From positions 1 through 64,000 of the forward strand of contig ML769403.1 of the NCBI GenBank assembly GCA_009733575.1: a stretch of DNA of 64,000 nt, written 5' to 3'. The DNA is from Gymnopus androsaceus JB14 (taxonomy: Eukaryota; Basidiomycota; Agaricomycetes; Agaricales; Omphalotaceae). A model generated the notes under the pieces. It was not told the DNA's origin and did not search any database. It worked only from the letters and a program-made list of their open reading frames with translations. Made by a program: the position numbers and the translations under genes. Each line of letters starts with the position of its first letter. Positions within the stretch are counted from its first letter, which is position 1. Positions 11,014-21,177 of the stretch are shown piece after piece.

Positions 11014-11089
11014 ATCGACTTGTTTTATTTATGTACATATACTATATAACATCAGATAATTATTTCCTTGGATACTATTCGTCTGCGCG

Positions 11090-12510
11090 TGGCGCGCCGC
11101 TATATATTGTAACTTGAGTGACGTGTGACTCTTCGTGTCTTTCTTTCTTCCTTCATGAGCGCTCAGCATACCCTCTCTGAACGCCGATTTCCAATGAAAA
11201 TTTCGCTGTCATCATCGACGGTCTCAACGATGACCCCTTTTCATTTCGGAACACTTCACCGAGCTCGTATGCAGAGACTTTGCTAGCTTGTTCCAGCAGC
11301 ACTTGTTCCGACACGTCGACTTGATATCTGGCAGTCATGCCGGATGCACAGAGACAATGAACTCAGGAATCAGTTTGTTGATATTCTCTGTAGCCTAAAA
11401 ACGTCCTCAGTGGGGAAATATGTCCGACGGCTCCTTTCCTGGATATATTCCAAATGCCAGGGGAAATGGTGGTAAAAGCACCCGTCGAGATCACCTCCCT
11501 GATACATTGCGTATGTTGCAGAGCCTGTCGTTCAAGTTCCTTACCGAAGTCAGGTTGGACGAAGTACGCTCCGAACACTTCCGCGCGATAAGAAAGCACC
11601 TAGGTGGCCAGCTCCAGAAAACTTTCGATTCGAGGTGTTATTCTCTAGAAGATCGTTCACTTTCAGGACTTTCAAAGGTTATTATGATAACGTCCCTAAC
11701 CGAGCTGAAGTTCCTTGCAATTGACGAATTGTCTATACATATGTATCAACGCTGTCATAATTTATTAGACCAGACGGCGCTTGTTCTCCCAAGTTCGTTG
11801 AGAGAATTGCATCTCATGTGGGCGATTATAGTATCTACGTTGTGGGATTAGAGATTGAGATATCATACCCTCCAATGTTCAGCACGGTTCTAGTAGATTT
11901 TTACTTGAACATGATCCATTTATTAGGATTTCGAAACTCGAAACATGGTCTGGCAAGACTATGGAAACCATTTTAGGCTTAAGATAGCAGCCACAATAGC
12001 TGTGAACAATGGCCTACGCTTCTGGAAGAGGTCAGTTAGTGTATTACAAGGTAAGCATGAATGTTGTTCACAAAGGCTTACACATTGAGTTTGTTCTCCG
12101 TATCAACAATAGTTCCGAATATCTTTCTACGTGGGTTCAAACAGCCTCACCTTAATTTCGCTGCTCTGAATTGCCAACCTTTTCGCTCTTTTCATCCACA
12201 GCCTTCCTGTATGTGACATTTCTTTCGACTTCAATGCTGGAGCGACCGATGGCCCAGTAGACCAGGATTCAAACTTGAGAGATTGGGATGCCATGCTGGA
12301 TCAAAGGTTGATACAGAGATACGATCGAGGATTGTTGAATCGTGTCTGGTTCAGATGTACGACTCGGATGATTTATTGGGATGGTCATTTGTCCCCTTCA
12401 CGCGCCACTCCTGACCGTTCGATATTGGACCGCATATGGAAGTTGCTACCACAGTCAGAAAAGGCGGGTATCATTGAGGTTGATCATTCTAGGAGATTTT
12501 TTTGAAGACT
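11090..12510 (+). pseudogene. F-box/leucine-rich-like pseudogene, copy 3 (longest)
   Basis: The longest of three related copies. In scattered frames one can read DGLNDDPFSFRT and QQHLFRHVDLISG, which resemble the F-box and the segment after it in basidiomycete F-box proteins. Next come RDHLPDTLRMLQSLSFKFL and LTELKFLAIDEL, typical of leucine-rich tails, and finally RDWDAMLDQRLIQRY. Stops and frame changes separate these pieces and no intron model restores one frame. The same order of blocks is found at 7641-8480 with a large deletion. Whether the parent gene is elsewhere in the genome cannot be seen here. Confidence 0.55.
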
Positions 12511-13231
12511 GAAAAATGCGAGGATGCATTCATACCATGTGTACTAGTTGTCTAGGACCAAGATGCTTGAGCGATTTGGATTCCTGCATACTATCCAGCT
12601 GTAGAGAATCTGAAATCTACTGTAGAATGATACAGAGCTGTGACTTATTCTCGAGTGTGACTCTGCCAATTCCGATTTTTGTAGGAATTTGAAATTGCAA
12701 ATCTAGTACATATAGTACATATAGCTTTGGCCTGTCTCGATTTGAACAAACAATGCATCGGTGCTTTGACTATCTGGGAAGGTCTTTGTGAGACTTCAAC
12801 TTCCTTGGTCCACCCAAAGTGGCCTTGAACCATTGACTGCCTTCAATGTCTATTCCATTTTATCTTTTTTCAATCTTTTTTGTCTCTTTTTTTTTTTGGA
12901 GATATCGATGTCTTTTATGTTCCTGGGAGAGTTGAGTTTATGGAGGGATCTGAAGAGATAATAAATTACTAACATACCGGAATGGCGTAATCGACACAAT
13001 ATGAGCGTCCGGTGAATCAGGCTCACTGACTGATAGAGTCCTATCGAAATAGTTCACACACGAAGAAGTTCGCGTACATTTCGTACATTTTTTGATAATA
13101 ACAACACCGTATTAGAACATATAAACAAGGAATAAATAATGCACAATCTATTCAAGAACCTCAAGTTCCAATATCTGTGGAAGTAACTCGTCAGTTGATC
13201 TTATCGCTGGAAGAGTCAATATGAACATACC
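12511..13231. other. Intergenic, no gene seen
   Basis: AT-rich spacer with a poly-T run at about 12884-12898 and a small direct repeat (TAGTACATA twice, 12705-12722). Only shadow ORFs are present. It presumably holds the 3' UTR of the CVNH gene on the minus strand. Confidence 0.35.
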
Positions 13232-14460
13232 CTAAACGACGTGCTGCAACATTTTTAAGAAAGATGCCTCTGTATTAGCCCGATGGAGACTTGCAGAAAC
13301 CATTTCGCGTTCCAGCAAAATCTCCACCCGCTCCTGGAAGTGCTCTACAGTGGTCTCAGTGACCGATGTAACAGCTTTGGCGATGGCAACGCTGCACTGG
13401 GAGACAACATCGTCACCAATCGGTTCAATGATAGACTTGGTGCATTCAACGGTGACTTTGTTTACAGCCTCGTCGATCACCGTGTTGCATGCCACAAGGA
13501 CAGATTTTTTGGCGGCGGCGAAGGCTTCTTCAATCCTCACTGAGAGCGTATCACGAACCTGCCGCTTCATTGTCTCCGAGATGACACGAGTCATCTCTAC
13601 CTTGACTTTATCACGCAGTGAACGTTTGATAGTCTCGGTCACCGACTCTACGAGATCCTCGGTCATTTCAGCCACTACGTGCTTGGAGGTAGTCTGAGCG
13701 ATGCTACTGAAAGCATCCTTGAATGCGGCATTCTGGATGACCATGGATGCATCTGGCTCGGTGACAATCTTGAACTTCATCCAACGGGATTCGCTGAATA
13801 GGCTGGACAGCTCGGGACTAGGTTTAGCCACTTTTAATCCAAGGGTACCATCGTACGACTGGAGGTAGCGAGTCAGGTCCAAAGTGGACTTGATCGTTTC
13901 TCCTTCGTAGACACATTCAGCTATGAGGGTGTATTTTTCGAGTTTGACGGATTTGCAATGGCTACGAAAATCCCTGCGACCCCAGACCAGCTTCCCACAG
14001 ACAACGCCTATGCATTCACTGAGGTTTAGCTTCGAGGAGCCATAGGTCCCGTCGCTTTTGAGACACTGTGCATGGAGGATATCCCCATCCAAGTGAAGTG
14101 AAGATACTGTGTGCTTGAAGAAAGAGGATGATCGATACTCGGAGGACCTGAATGTATAGGTAAGACTGGGAATACTTATTTACTAACTCGATCATTCACT
14201 TACGATTTGATTGAGACCTCACTAGTAGTCGATGAGTGGGAGGTCTTAGTTGAGACTTTACTGGTATTTGATGAGTGGGACGTCGCCGTGCCATTCTGCT
14301 TAGTCACTGCCAGGTATGATGGAGGGGGTGTGCTGGCACCGTTTAGAGAGCTTATTAAATCTGGTAGAATGAGAATGAAATCAAGTCCAAGAATGCTTAG
14401 GAACCACTTACGTGTTGCTACCAATGTCGGAGGCAGAGTGGTACCGTTGGAAGAGCTCAT
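13232..14460 (-). CDS. CVNH (cyanovirin-N homology) protein with long helical tail
   Basis: Three exons (14460-14412, 14360-14204, 14147-13232) give 1122 nt in frame (373 aa). The N-terminus is a Ser/Thr-rich linker (SNTSKVSTKTSHSSTTSEVS). Then comes one CVNH-like module: LHLDGDILHAQCLKSDGTYG, SSKLNLSECIGVVCGKLVWG, FRSHCKSVKLE, LIAECVYEG, LDLTRYLQSYDGTLGLK. The pattern of paired Cys and the DGxL turns is that of CVNH domains, which often bind mannose-type glycans. The remaining roughly 190 residues are a repetitive amphipathic helix rich in Val, Glu, Lys and Ala (AEMTEDLVESVTETIKRSL, AAKKSVLVACNTVIDEAVNK), predicted coiled-coil. No signal peptide is visible. A homologous exon-intron unit appears duplicated at the 5' end. 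Carbohydrate binding is inferred from the family only. Confidence 0.75.
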
Positions 14461-14651
14461 TTTACTGGCAGGCATACAAAATGAGAGTGAAACCAAGTCC
14501 AGGAATAAGAAGCACTCACTTTTGTAAGAGTTTGCTAGAACACAAGTAAAAGAACTTAATCACCAAGTCGTATGTGGGCTGATTGAGGTGGCAAGACAAA
14601 ACTACCCCACTATAAATACAGAAACTAGCACAAGGGAAGAACAAAGCAAGT

Positions 14652-15791
14652 ACGAAGGCCAAAATATACTAAACTAGGAATAATTTCTTCAAACCAGGAA
14701 CATTGAATTGTGATAACTTTGTAAATAGTGACAGTGGCACATAGAAGAAATATAGACGCTTATAGTACATACAATCTCTCGACCGGGCTAGCTGAAACCC
14801 CGATTACCCTGTGGCGTAGAATGGTGTCGAGGCCCAGGCCGGATTTTGGGGAGATTTAAAAGAGTGACGTTTGGAATGGAGTGATGTTCAAAATCAAGGG
14901 ACACTGGAGAATGGAGTGACATTTGGAAGGAAGGTATGAAGTTTATTACACGGCTCGTTCCTCAACATAAACGCCATCTCGAGGTTAATACTGGACTCAC
15001 AGTAACTAGAATGGCCTTTGGAAAGAAGTCTACACATAATGACACCGGTCTCTTGTACTCCCCGGACAGAAACATCAAATTACTTTGTATGGAGTTTAGG
15101 CGCTTGGGACGCTTGTTTTCACCGACACCCAAGAAAGCTCTCTTTGCAACAGTGATGAAAGTATATAGTCATACTGAAGCAGTGGTGGAAAATGGTTTTA
15201 GATTGAACGAACGTGAAGATAAACTAATTCTATGAGGCCTGAGGTTACTGGCACGTTGCCACTTATACTTACAGCCTTCGAGCATTTCTGTCTAGGATCT
15301 GGTCGTGCAATACCTAGATTTCGTTCCTTCAAAACTTCACGCCAAGCTAGCGTTAGCCTGAAACAGATGTTTCTGTCCGGGGAGTAGAAGGGACCGGCGT
15401 TATTATGTGTAGACTTCTTTCCAAAGGCCATTCTAGTTACTGTGATCCAGTATTAACCTCGAGATGGCGTTTCATGTTGAGGAACGAGCCGTGTAATAAA
15501 CTTCATACCTTCCTTCCAAATGTCACTCCATTCTCCAGTGTCCCTCGATTTTGAATATCACTCCATTCCAAACGTCACTCTTTTAAATCTCCCCAAAATC
15601 CGGCCTGGGCCTCGACACCATTCTAGGCCACAGGGCAATCGGGGTTTCAGCTAGCCCGGTCGAGAGATTGTATGTACTATAAGCATCTATATTTCTTCTA
15701 TGTGCCACTGTCACTATTTACGAAGTTATCACAAATTCAATGTTCCTGGTTTGAAGGAATTATTCCTAGTCTAGTATATTTTGGCCTTCGT
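14652..15791. mobile_element. Fold-back element with ~425-bp inverted arms
   Basis: The left arm 14652-15076 and right arm 15366-15791 are inverted copies that I estimate by eye at about 96% identical. They are separated by a 289-bp centre. Outer ends read ACGAAGGCCAAAATATACTA on the left and its near-complement on the right. The arms contain no open gene; ORFs across them are mirror shadows. Structure and size fit a non-autonomous fold-back or long-TIR DNA element. No clear target-site duplication was found at the ends. It sits between the CVNH gene and the aminotransferase, 35 bp from the latter's stop codon. Confidence 0.8.
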
Positions 15792-15825
15792 CACAGTAGT
15801 AATGTACTCGAATGATCTAAGTAGC

Positions 15826-17831
15826 TCACCTCAGCCAATAGTACTTATTCGCACTGAGGAGAGAATTAAATAGCCACACAAGGCACACAATAATAGAAAT
15901 AACAAAGAGAAAAGAACGTGATCCTAACAGCGCGACGCGTGTTTGAGGTGTTAACTTCGTCAGACCAACAGTCCTAGCCTTCTTCCTTGCCTGGCGAGCA
16001 TCCAAAACAGTCTTCCTTAACCGCTTCATCACCTCTTCCACTTCAGCTTTGCCTAGAAGGCTGAACGATGCCCGCACATAGGGTGTCTTGGATCCGTTCG
16101 GCAGGAAGACAGTGCCGGGTAATGCCAACACACCATTGGCGAAGGCGTGTGTTTCTATGAGAGTGCGAGAGTCTTCTTCCTCAGACTCAGCAGACGTAGG
16201 ATCGATAAGTAATTTGAACCTAGTGAATGAAAGTTGTTAAATTGAGCAAATGAGAACACTCGACTCGACTCACTAGAAAAACATCCCAGAGGCCGGAGAG
16301 TTCCACTCCGCTAGTCGCCCCTCATTAGCTACTTCCTCATTCGTACCACTGCCCAGCCATCTCTCCAGTGCTCTTTCGAAAACGTCCTTCTTCTCCCCAT
16401 AAAATTCAGATACCTTCCTCGTATGTAGGAGGAAGTTATCATACCCCCAGGATTGGAGCAGATGAAATGTGATCATCTGCGTGAGAGAGGATACTTGGAG
16501 ATTGGAAGTGGCTGTCTGTAGAAGGTGAATTTGTGAAGGAAGACCGACAGGAAAAAAATGGAAGCTTACAAGCAATTCAATCCTGCTCAACAATGCCTCT
16601 GGACCGGTCGCAAACCCGATCCTGAGACCGGCAGACAGGATTTTCGAGAATGAGTCGAATCTCAATACTCTTCCAACCTCAGTGATTGTCTTTGAGCCAT
16701 CCGCTGAGCTAAAAGGTTCGGTTGCTTCGAGGGCAAAATATGACGGGGCACGGGTAGCTTGACCGTAGTAGAGATAGTAGTATGGGTCGTCTACGAGAAG
16801 ATAGCTCAGGACTTTAAGATAGTGGATAGTGAGAATAAGCGCACCTTCCAGAATGATGAAATTATACTCCCTCGCAAGTTGCAAGACCTCCTTCCTGCGT
16901 TCGAGCGTGACAGTCATCCCTGTCGGATTGCATCCGTACTACGGAAAAATCAACTTGGAGAAAGCACGGAGATTCACGACACGTACAGGAACAGTATACA
17001 AGACCTTTGGTTTCTTTTTTCCCCGAGGCCAATTTTTCAGGATCTCTCTCAGAGACTCGGAGCGGATGCCGTTGGCATCTGTTGGGACTTCTACAGGAAA
17101 AAAATGGGCAGAGGTCGAAGGCAGATACTTAAATATGCTACGAACCGATTTGTTTACAATGCAGGTGCTTGAATATCGGAATGACACCACTGATAGGTCA
17201 AATACTTAATCAGATCTCATGAAACAAATGAAAGAGACATACGCGTAAACGGGCGATTCGACGAGAACAGAATCACCTGGGCTAACCATCGTTGCCGCAG
17301 CCTACGTTAACGGATTAGCAACATTAACTGAACAGGGCAAAAGCTTCGAATACCTTATATATCAAATCCTGAGAACCACTTCCCATACTGACTCTCCATC
17401 CTTCCACTCCTTCCCCTAATCCATTAAGGCCATGTTTCCTACCATGAACGCGCTCCTGCAGGCCTGTAGTCCATCTCAACAGATCCGGTAGGCCAGCTGT
17501 GTCGCTGTACTGTAAACCAGGAGCGAGTTGATTTTGTGGAATCGTAATGGTTGTTTCCGAGGTTTCGGTGGTAGGATCCTTAGCAGTAAATGACAGCGAC
17601 GTGAACGGAAACGTCGATGAATGGGGACATCCAGAGAGGACAGAAAGGATACCAGGCGTTTTTTCAAGTGGCAGGAGAACCCGAACTGGATCGGACTCCC
17701 ATATTAGTATTAGCGATTATCAGGATAGTAGATGAAAACGTACTAGGACTGAACACCCATTCTTTTGCCTGATCGGAAAGGAAATCGTTATAGAAACTTG
17801 CTGGGAGAGCTTTCACTTTTAAATTTTCCAT
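15826..17831 (-). CDS. PLP-dependent aminotransferase (kynurenine/aminoadipate/aromatic type)
   Basis: Fold-type I aminotransferase of the KAT-II/AADAT/ARO8-like group, which moves amino groups between aromatic amino acids, kynurenine or aminoadipate and 2-oxoglutarate. Nine exons fit from 17831 to 15826. Motifs: GLQYSDTAGLPDLL near the N-terminus, GSGSQDLIYK, DSVLVESPVYAGVIPIF, the NPTG motif in YGCNPTGMTVTLERRKEV, LEDDPYYYLYYG, and the PLP lysine in FDSFSKILSAGLRIGF. After SGMFF the expected Trp codon is TAG (16275-16273), whether or not the next intron is spliced. Downstream, FKLLIDPTSAESEEED to the end stays open. The C-terminus adds a hydrophobic stretch (LFVISIIVCLVWLF) that looks like a membrane anchor. 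The first exon-intron junction (17757/17695) is uncertain. Confidence 0.78.
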
Positions 17832-18864
17832 CGTCAGGGTAGTGGATTTGGCTTCAGATATGATAAGAATCCCATCGTTATGCGTTGTCTGGAGGCGGAG
17901 GAAGTAAAGATGTCATCTTATAGACTGGAATAAAACCGTACCGGAGGTACCATCGTTGTTTTAACGCCTTTTGGTTTCGATACAAACCACAGTGAATATT
18001 TGAAAGGGATATTATCTGAGTCCTATGAGAGTGAGCACTGAAATAACCAGCGCCTCGTGGTTGTATCCCGGAGGGACTCGCGAGAGCCTCATGGCCGTCA
18101 GTCCACCGTGATGAATGAAAAGCCAAATGAAAAGCCAAAATTGAACGATATCATTCTTATTGCAGCCAGAGCTCAGGCGAGTCAGAAAATTCCAGCCTGG
18201 GCCTGGAAAGTAGAGTAGAATGGACCGTTTTCTGGGGGTTATTGACTTGTGGAAAACGAGCAGGTAAGAGAGGTATATATTTATTGCGAGTCAGTAAGGA
18301 AGAACTCCATTACTTGTGGAAGCTCAATGCAGCCGTGCGAAGCGCAAAGGTGAAAGTGATATTTTAGGTTAATCTTGGGTGTTTTCTAGCACAATATTAT
18401 GATTTTGCTTGAGTCAAACGTGGCTCGCTGTGAGAGTAGGAAGAAAAGGACGAATTAATATGGGCGCTTAAATTCCATTTGCTCGCGTGTACTGAAGAAC
18501 TTTAAGACGCTGGAAACTGACGATTTTACAGCCACAACCTACTCATAAGTCAGGAAGCTAGGAAGAAACTTGCAAAAGAGTTCAATGGGGATCTGAAGTC
18601 ACTCTGCTGACTTCTAATCTGTTCAAAGCAAACAAAGGCGCATCTCCTGTTAAAAAAATCGCGCACAAATTCATCAGCGAGCCTGCTCGCCAATGAACCT
18701 TTGGAGTCTCAATACACAAATGCAACACGATTTTGACAATGAAATGAAATTACAATTCCACAGTATGTATTTACATTAAGTACTTACTCATAATAAAAGT
18801 TACATATGTAGTGTACAAGCCATTTACTTCGCTATTAGTAGTCCGAATTTGCGCAAAGGAATGT
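17832..18864. other. Intergenic, about 1 kb, no gene seen
   Basis: Spacer between the aminotransferase start and the 3' end of the next minus-strand gene. Only short shadow ORFs are present, and there is no repeat related to the rest of the window. It probably includes the aminotransferase promoter. Confidence 0.35.
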
Positions 18865-19829
18865 TCAGGATCCGCCCATCAACTTGCCTAACCCAAGCCC
18901 ATTGTATATTTTGTCGAGGCCCTGCAAGAGAAAAGTATATGAGTATTACCTTCCTATTAAAAAGTAAGCAATTACTTACAGTTGCAGCGACAATGCCTTT
19001 CAAGAGCGAGTCTAGTCCCAAACCGCTGAGCAGTTTACCGACCAAGTTCAGCACTCCGGTAAGGAGAAGCATGACACCGCCGACGATTTGAGTAAGGGGT
19101 TCTACAATAAATCGGGTGAGCCATTGTTTGTGAGGAAAATATGAAGAAAGACGTACGGGCCAAGGCGTCTAGAAGAGGTCCAAGATCCTTCTTCGCTTTC
19201 GGGAAACTATCGAGTTTGTTTCTAGCCCACTCGATGGTACCGCCAACTTCCTCTACCATCTGCAGATAAATAAAGTTACTATTATTTCAGAGAAAGCGGC
19301 AAACAAATTATCAACATACCACTTTGAGGGCTGCCGCAAGTCGCTGTTCCTCCGGCGAAGCAGAATGAGATTGAGCATGACGTTTGGCCTTGTTTGACAA
19401 ACGGTTATCAGGGTCAGCACCCTTGACCATGCCCTCAGTCTCGTGGAGGATCTTCTCAGCCTGTTGCAGGAGAGGCTTGACCTGTTGAACGAGTTCGTCC
19501 TCATTTCGGTCGTCCTCCTTCCTCGCCTCCATGTTCTCGATGTGCTATCGATCGTCAAAGGTCAGCATAGTGTGGTATTTTCATATACGAGAGCGACTCA
19601 CAGATCGAATCATTTTACAAAGAGGGACGACACGGGAATTGGCGTCTTCGATGAGAGAGGATAAACGCTCAGCGAGCTTGTTGTCGGTTTCTCTCTGCTC
19701 ATCTGTGCGGTCGTCGCCGGTGGTAGAGCTTCCGGGCTTGACGCTACCTTGGCCAGCACCTGTCTTTGGAGGTTCCTGGACTTCGATGTCGTCTGGGTTT
19801 TGGAATTCGTGGATATCGCTTTGGGACAT
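18865..19829 (-). CDS. Conserved fungal protein of unknown function (DUF6987-like)
   Basis: Five exons (19829-19602, 19544-19320, 19259-19157, 19101-18980, 18921-18865) give 735 nt in frame (244 aa). Each splice lands on a good GT-AG pair with no break. The N-terminus is disordered (QEPPKTGAGQGSVKPGSS). The middle is a charged helix (QVKPLLQQAEKILHETEGMV, then SASPEEQRLAAALKVM). The C-terminus is glycine/leucine-rich and hydrophobic: LGPLLDALAQPLTQIVGG, VLNLVGKLLSGLGLD, GIVAATGLDKIYNGLGLGKL. This order recalls fungal proteins catalogued as DUF6987, but that is memory, not a search. No catalytic motif is seen. The hydrophobic C-terminal part could associate with membrane or oligomerise. Confidence 0.7.
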
Positions 19830-20441
19830 TGTGAAAGTTTGAATTTGTTTGTTGGAGATGTGTGTGGGTAGTAAGTTTGGATGCTTCGGGCTGGGAGTGC
19901 GCCAGTAGTTATAGGACTGAAGCCCCACTTCCCAATAATGAGGTGTGATATCATGGTGATGCTAAAAGTATATAGCGTGTGGCGTTTCCGCTTGTATACA
20001 TAGTCTCCTGGAATTTACCATTATACCTGATCGATGATAAGAATCGGTAGCCGGATTAACTAGTTTTCGTAAGAGACCACTCGAATAGATGAGGAATAGT
20101 GTTCCGAATAGCGTAGAGGTTGAGGTTGGAGGATCAATGTGAACGGCGCGTTGCGCAGTTGCAACTATCATTTGATATAAATTTGTTACGATACCACTTT
20201 TTATAGAAATGACAACATACATAGTATCCGACTGCATCAAAATGAGCGCATACCTTGCGCAATGAGCCCATTGAAAGTTGGAGCCTCTCCACATCCATCG
20301 AAAATATAAATCCCACATCGTCACGAAATCCGGTTTTCCCCCCTACAGACATCCAAAATCTATTTTCACTAAACCAAACGAAGAACAACACTCACTCATC
20401 GGGTTTTCATCTTATCCACTTGAACCAATAGCATCGTAATC
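19830..20441. other. Divergent promoter region, no gene seen
   Basis: Sequence between two divergent genes (minus strand to the left, plus strand from 20442). Shadow ORFs only. A TATAGCG-type and several AT-rich segments occur, but no confident core promoter element. Confidence 0.3.
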
Positions 20442-20899
20442 ATGTCAGATCAATCTCGTTCTCCCTCTATGGCACGCCAACAGCAGCGCTCCCAATCACG
20501 TCGCCGAGGCAGGAGCCAGACTGCCCGTAGTCTCAGTGCTTCAGGTAACGACACGGACGCCAGCAGCGCTAGTAGTCCTGGCACGCAAACGCCGACGTGG
20601 AACTGGCAAGAAGGGCGGTGGGCTTCCTGGTGTCGAGGAAGTTGAAGGACACCGGTAACCAGCTTGCCAATACCTGCCCAGAACACCGCTCGGCCAGATT
20701 GCAGGCGGAGGGAATCAGAAGAAGGACGACGATGAGGAGGGCTCAGGAGGCGACAAGCCTTTGAAGCTTCGACTTGATCTTGAATCTGGACGTGGCAGTT
20801 GAGCTGAAGGTGAGTACTTCCCCAAAGGCAGGAATCTATCTCTTAACGAAAATTGGTCAGGCCCGAGTCCATGGTGACCTTACCCTCTCCCTTCTGTGA
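20442..20899 (+). CDS. Conserved fungal small protein, several frame breaks
   Basis: The start MSDQSRSPSMARQQQRSQSR is basic and disordered. Later pieces read in changing frames: KKGGGLPGV, KLKDTGNQLANT, LPRTPLGQIAGGGNQKKDD, then GDKPLKLRLDL and NLDVAVELK. A 51-nt intron (20810-20860) leads to ARVHGDLTLSLL and the stop 20897-20899. The tail KPLKLRLDLNL-ELK-ARVHGDLTLSLL is a pattern recalled from many small fungal proteins of unknown role. About four single-base shifts are needed; one is plainly an extra G in GATCTTGAATCTGG (about 20792). Function is unknown. Confidence 0.55.
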
Positions 20900-21177
20900 G
20901 TATTGACTTTTGTGAAACCTAAAGCCATCTCTAAACTTGAGGGTAGCCGTTAATTCTCGTCCAGAGACAAATTATTCAAAGCGTACCTTTATCAAGTTGT
21001 GTAAGTCTGCTTCAGTGATCTGGACCAAGTGACTCAAAAGAACGGTTTGTAGCCTTTACGACGTTGTAACGAACCAACTTTACCTTAATGTCATAAAATC
21101 TGTAATAATATCTGTAGCAGTAGCTTGATGGAAACATGTTGGACTTGTATAATGAAACAACGATTAAGTACAAGCAA

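Noticed and set aside
13283..13697. Plus-strand ORFs opposite the CVNH helical tail
   Set aside because: Shadow frames of a long coding exon; they have no independent signal.
14936..15431. Two ORFs with nearly the same peptide on opposite strands (MAFGKKSTHN...)
   Set aside because: They are mirror images produced by the fold-back arms, not genes.
14652..15791. CRISPR-like or satellite array
   Set aside because: The structure is a single inverted pair, not repeated direct units with spacers; no array was found anywhere in the window.
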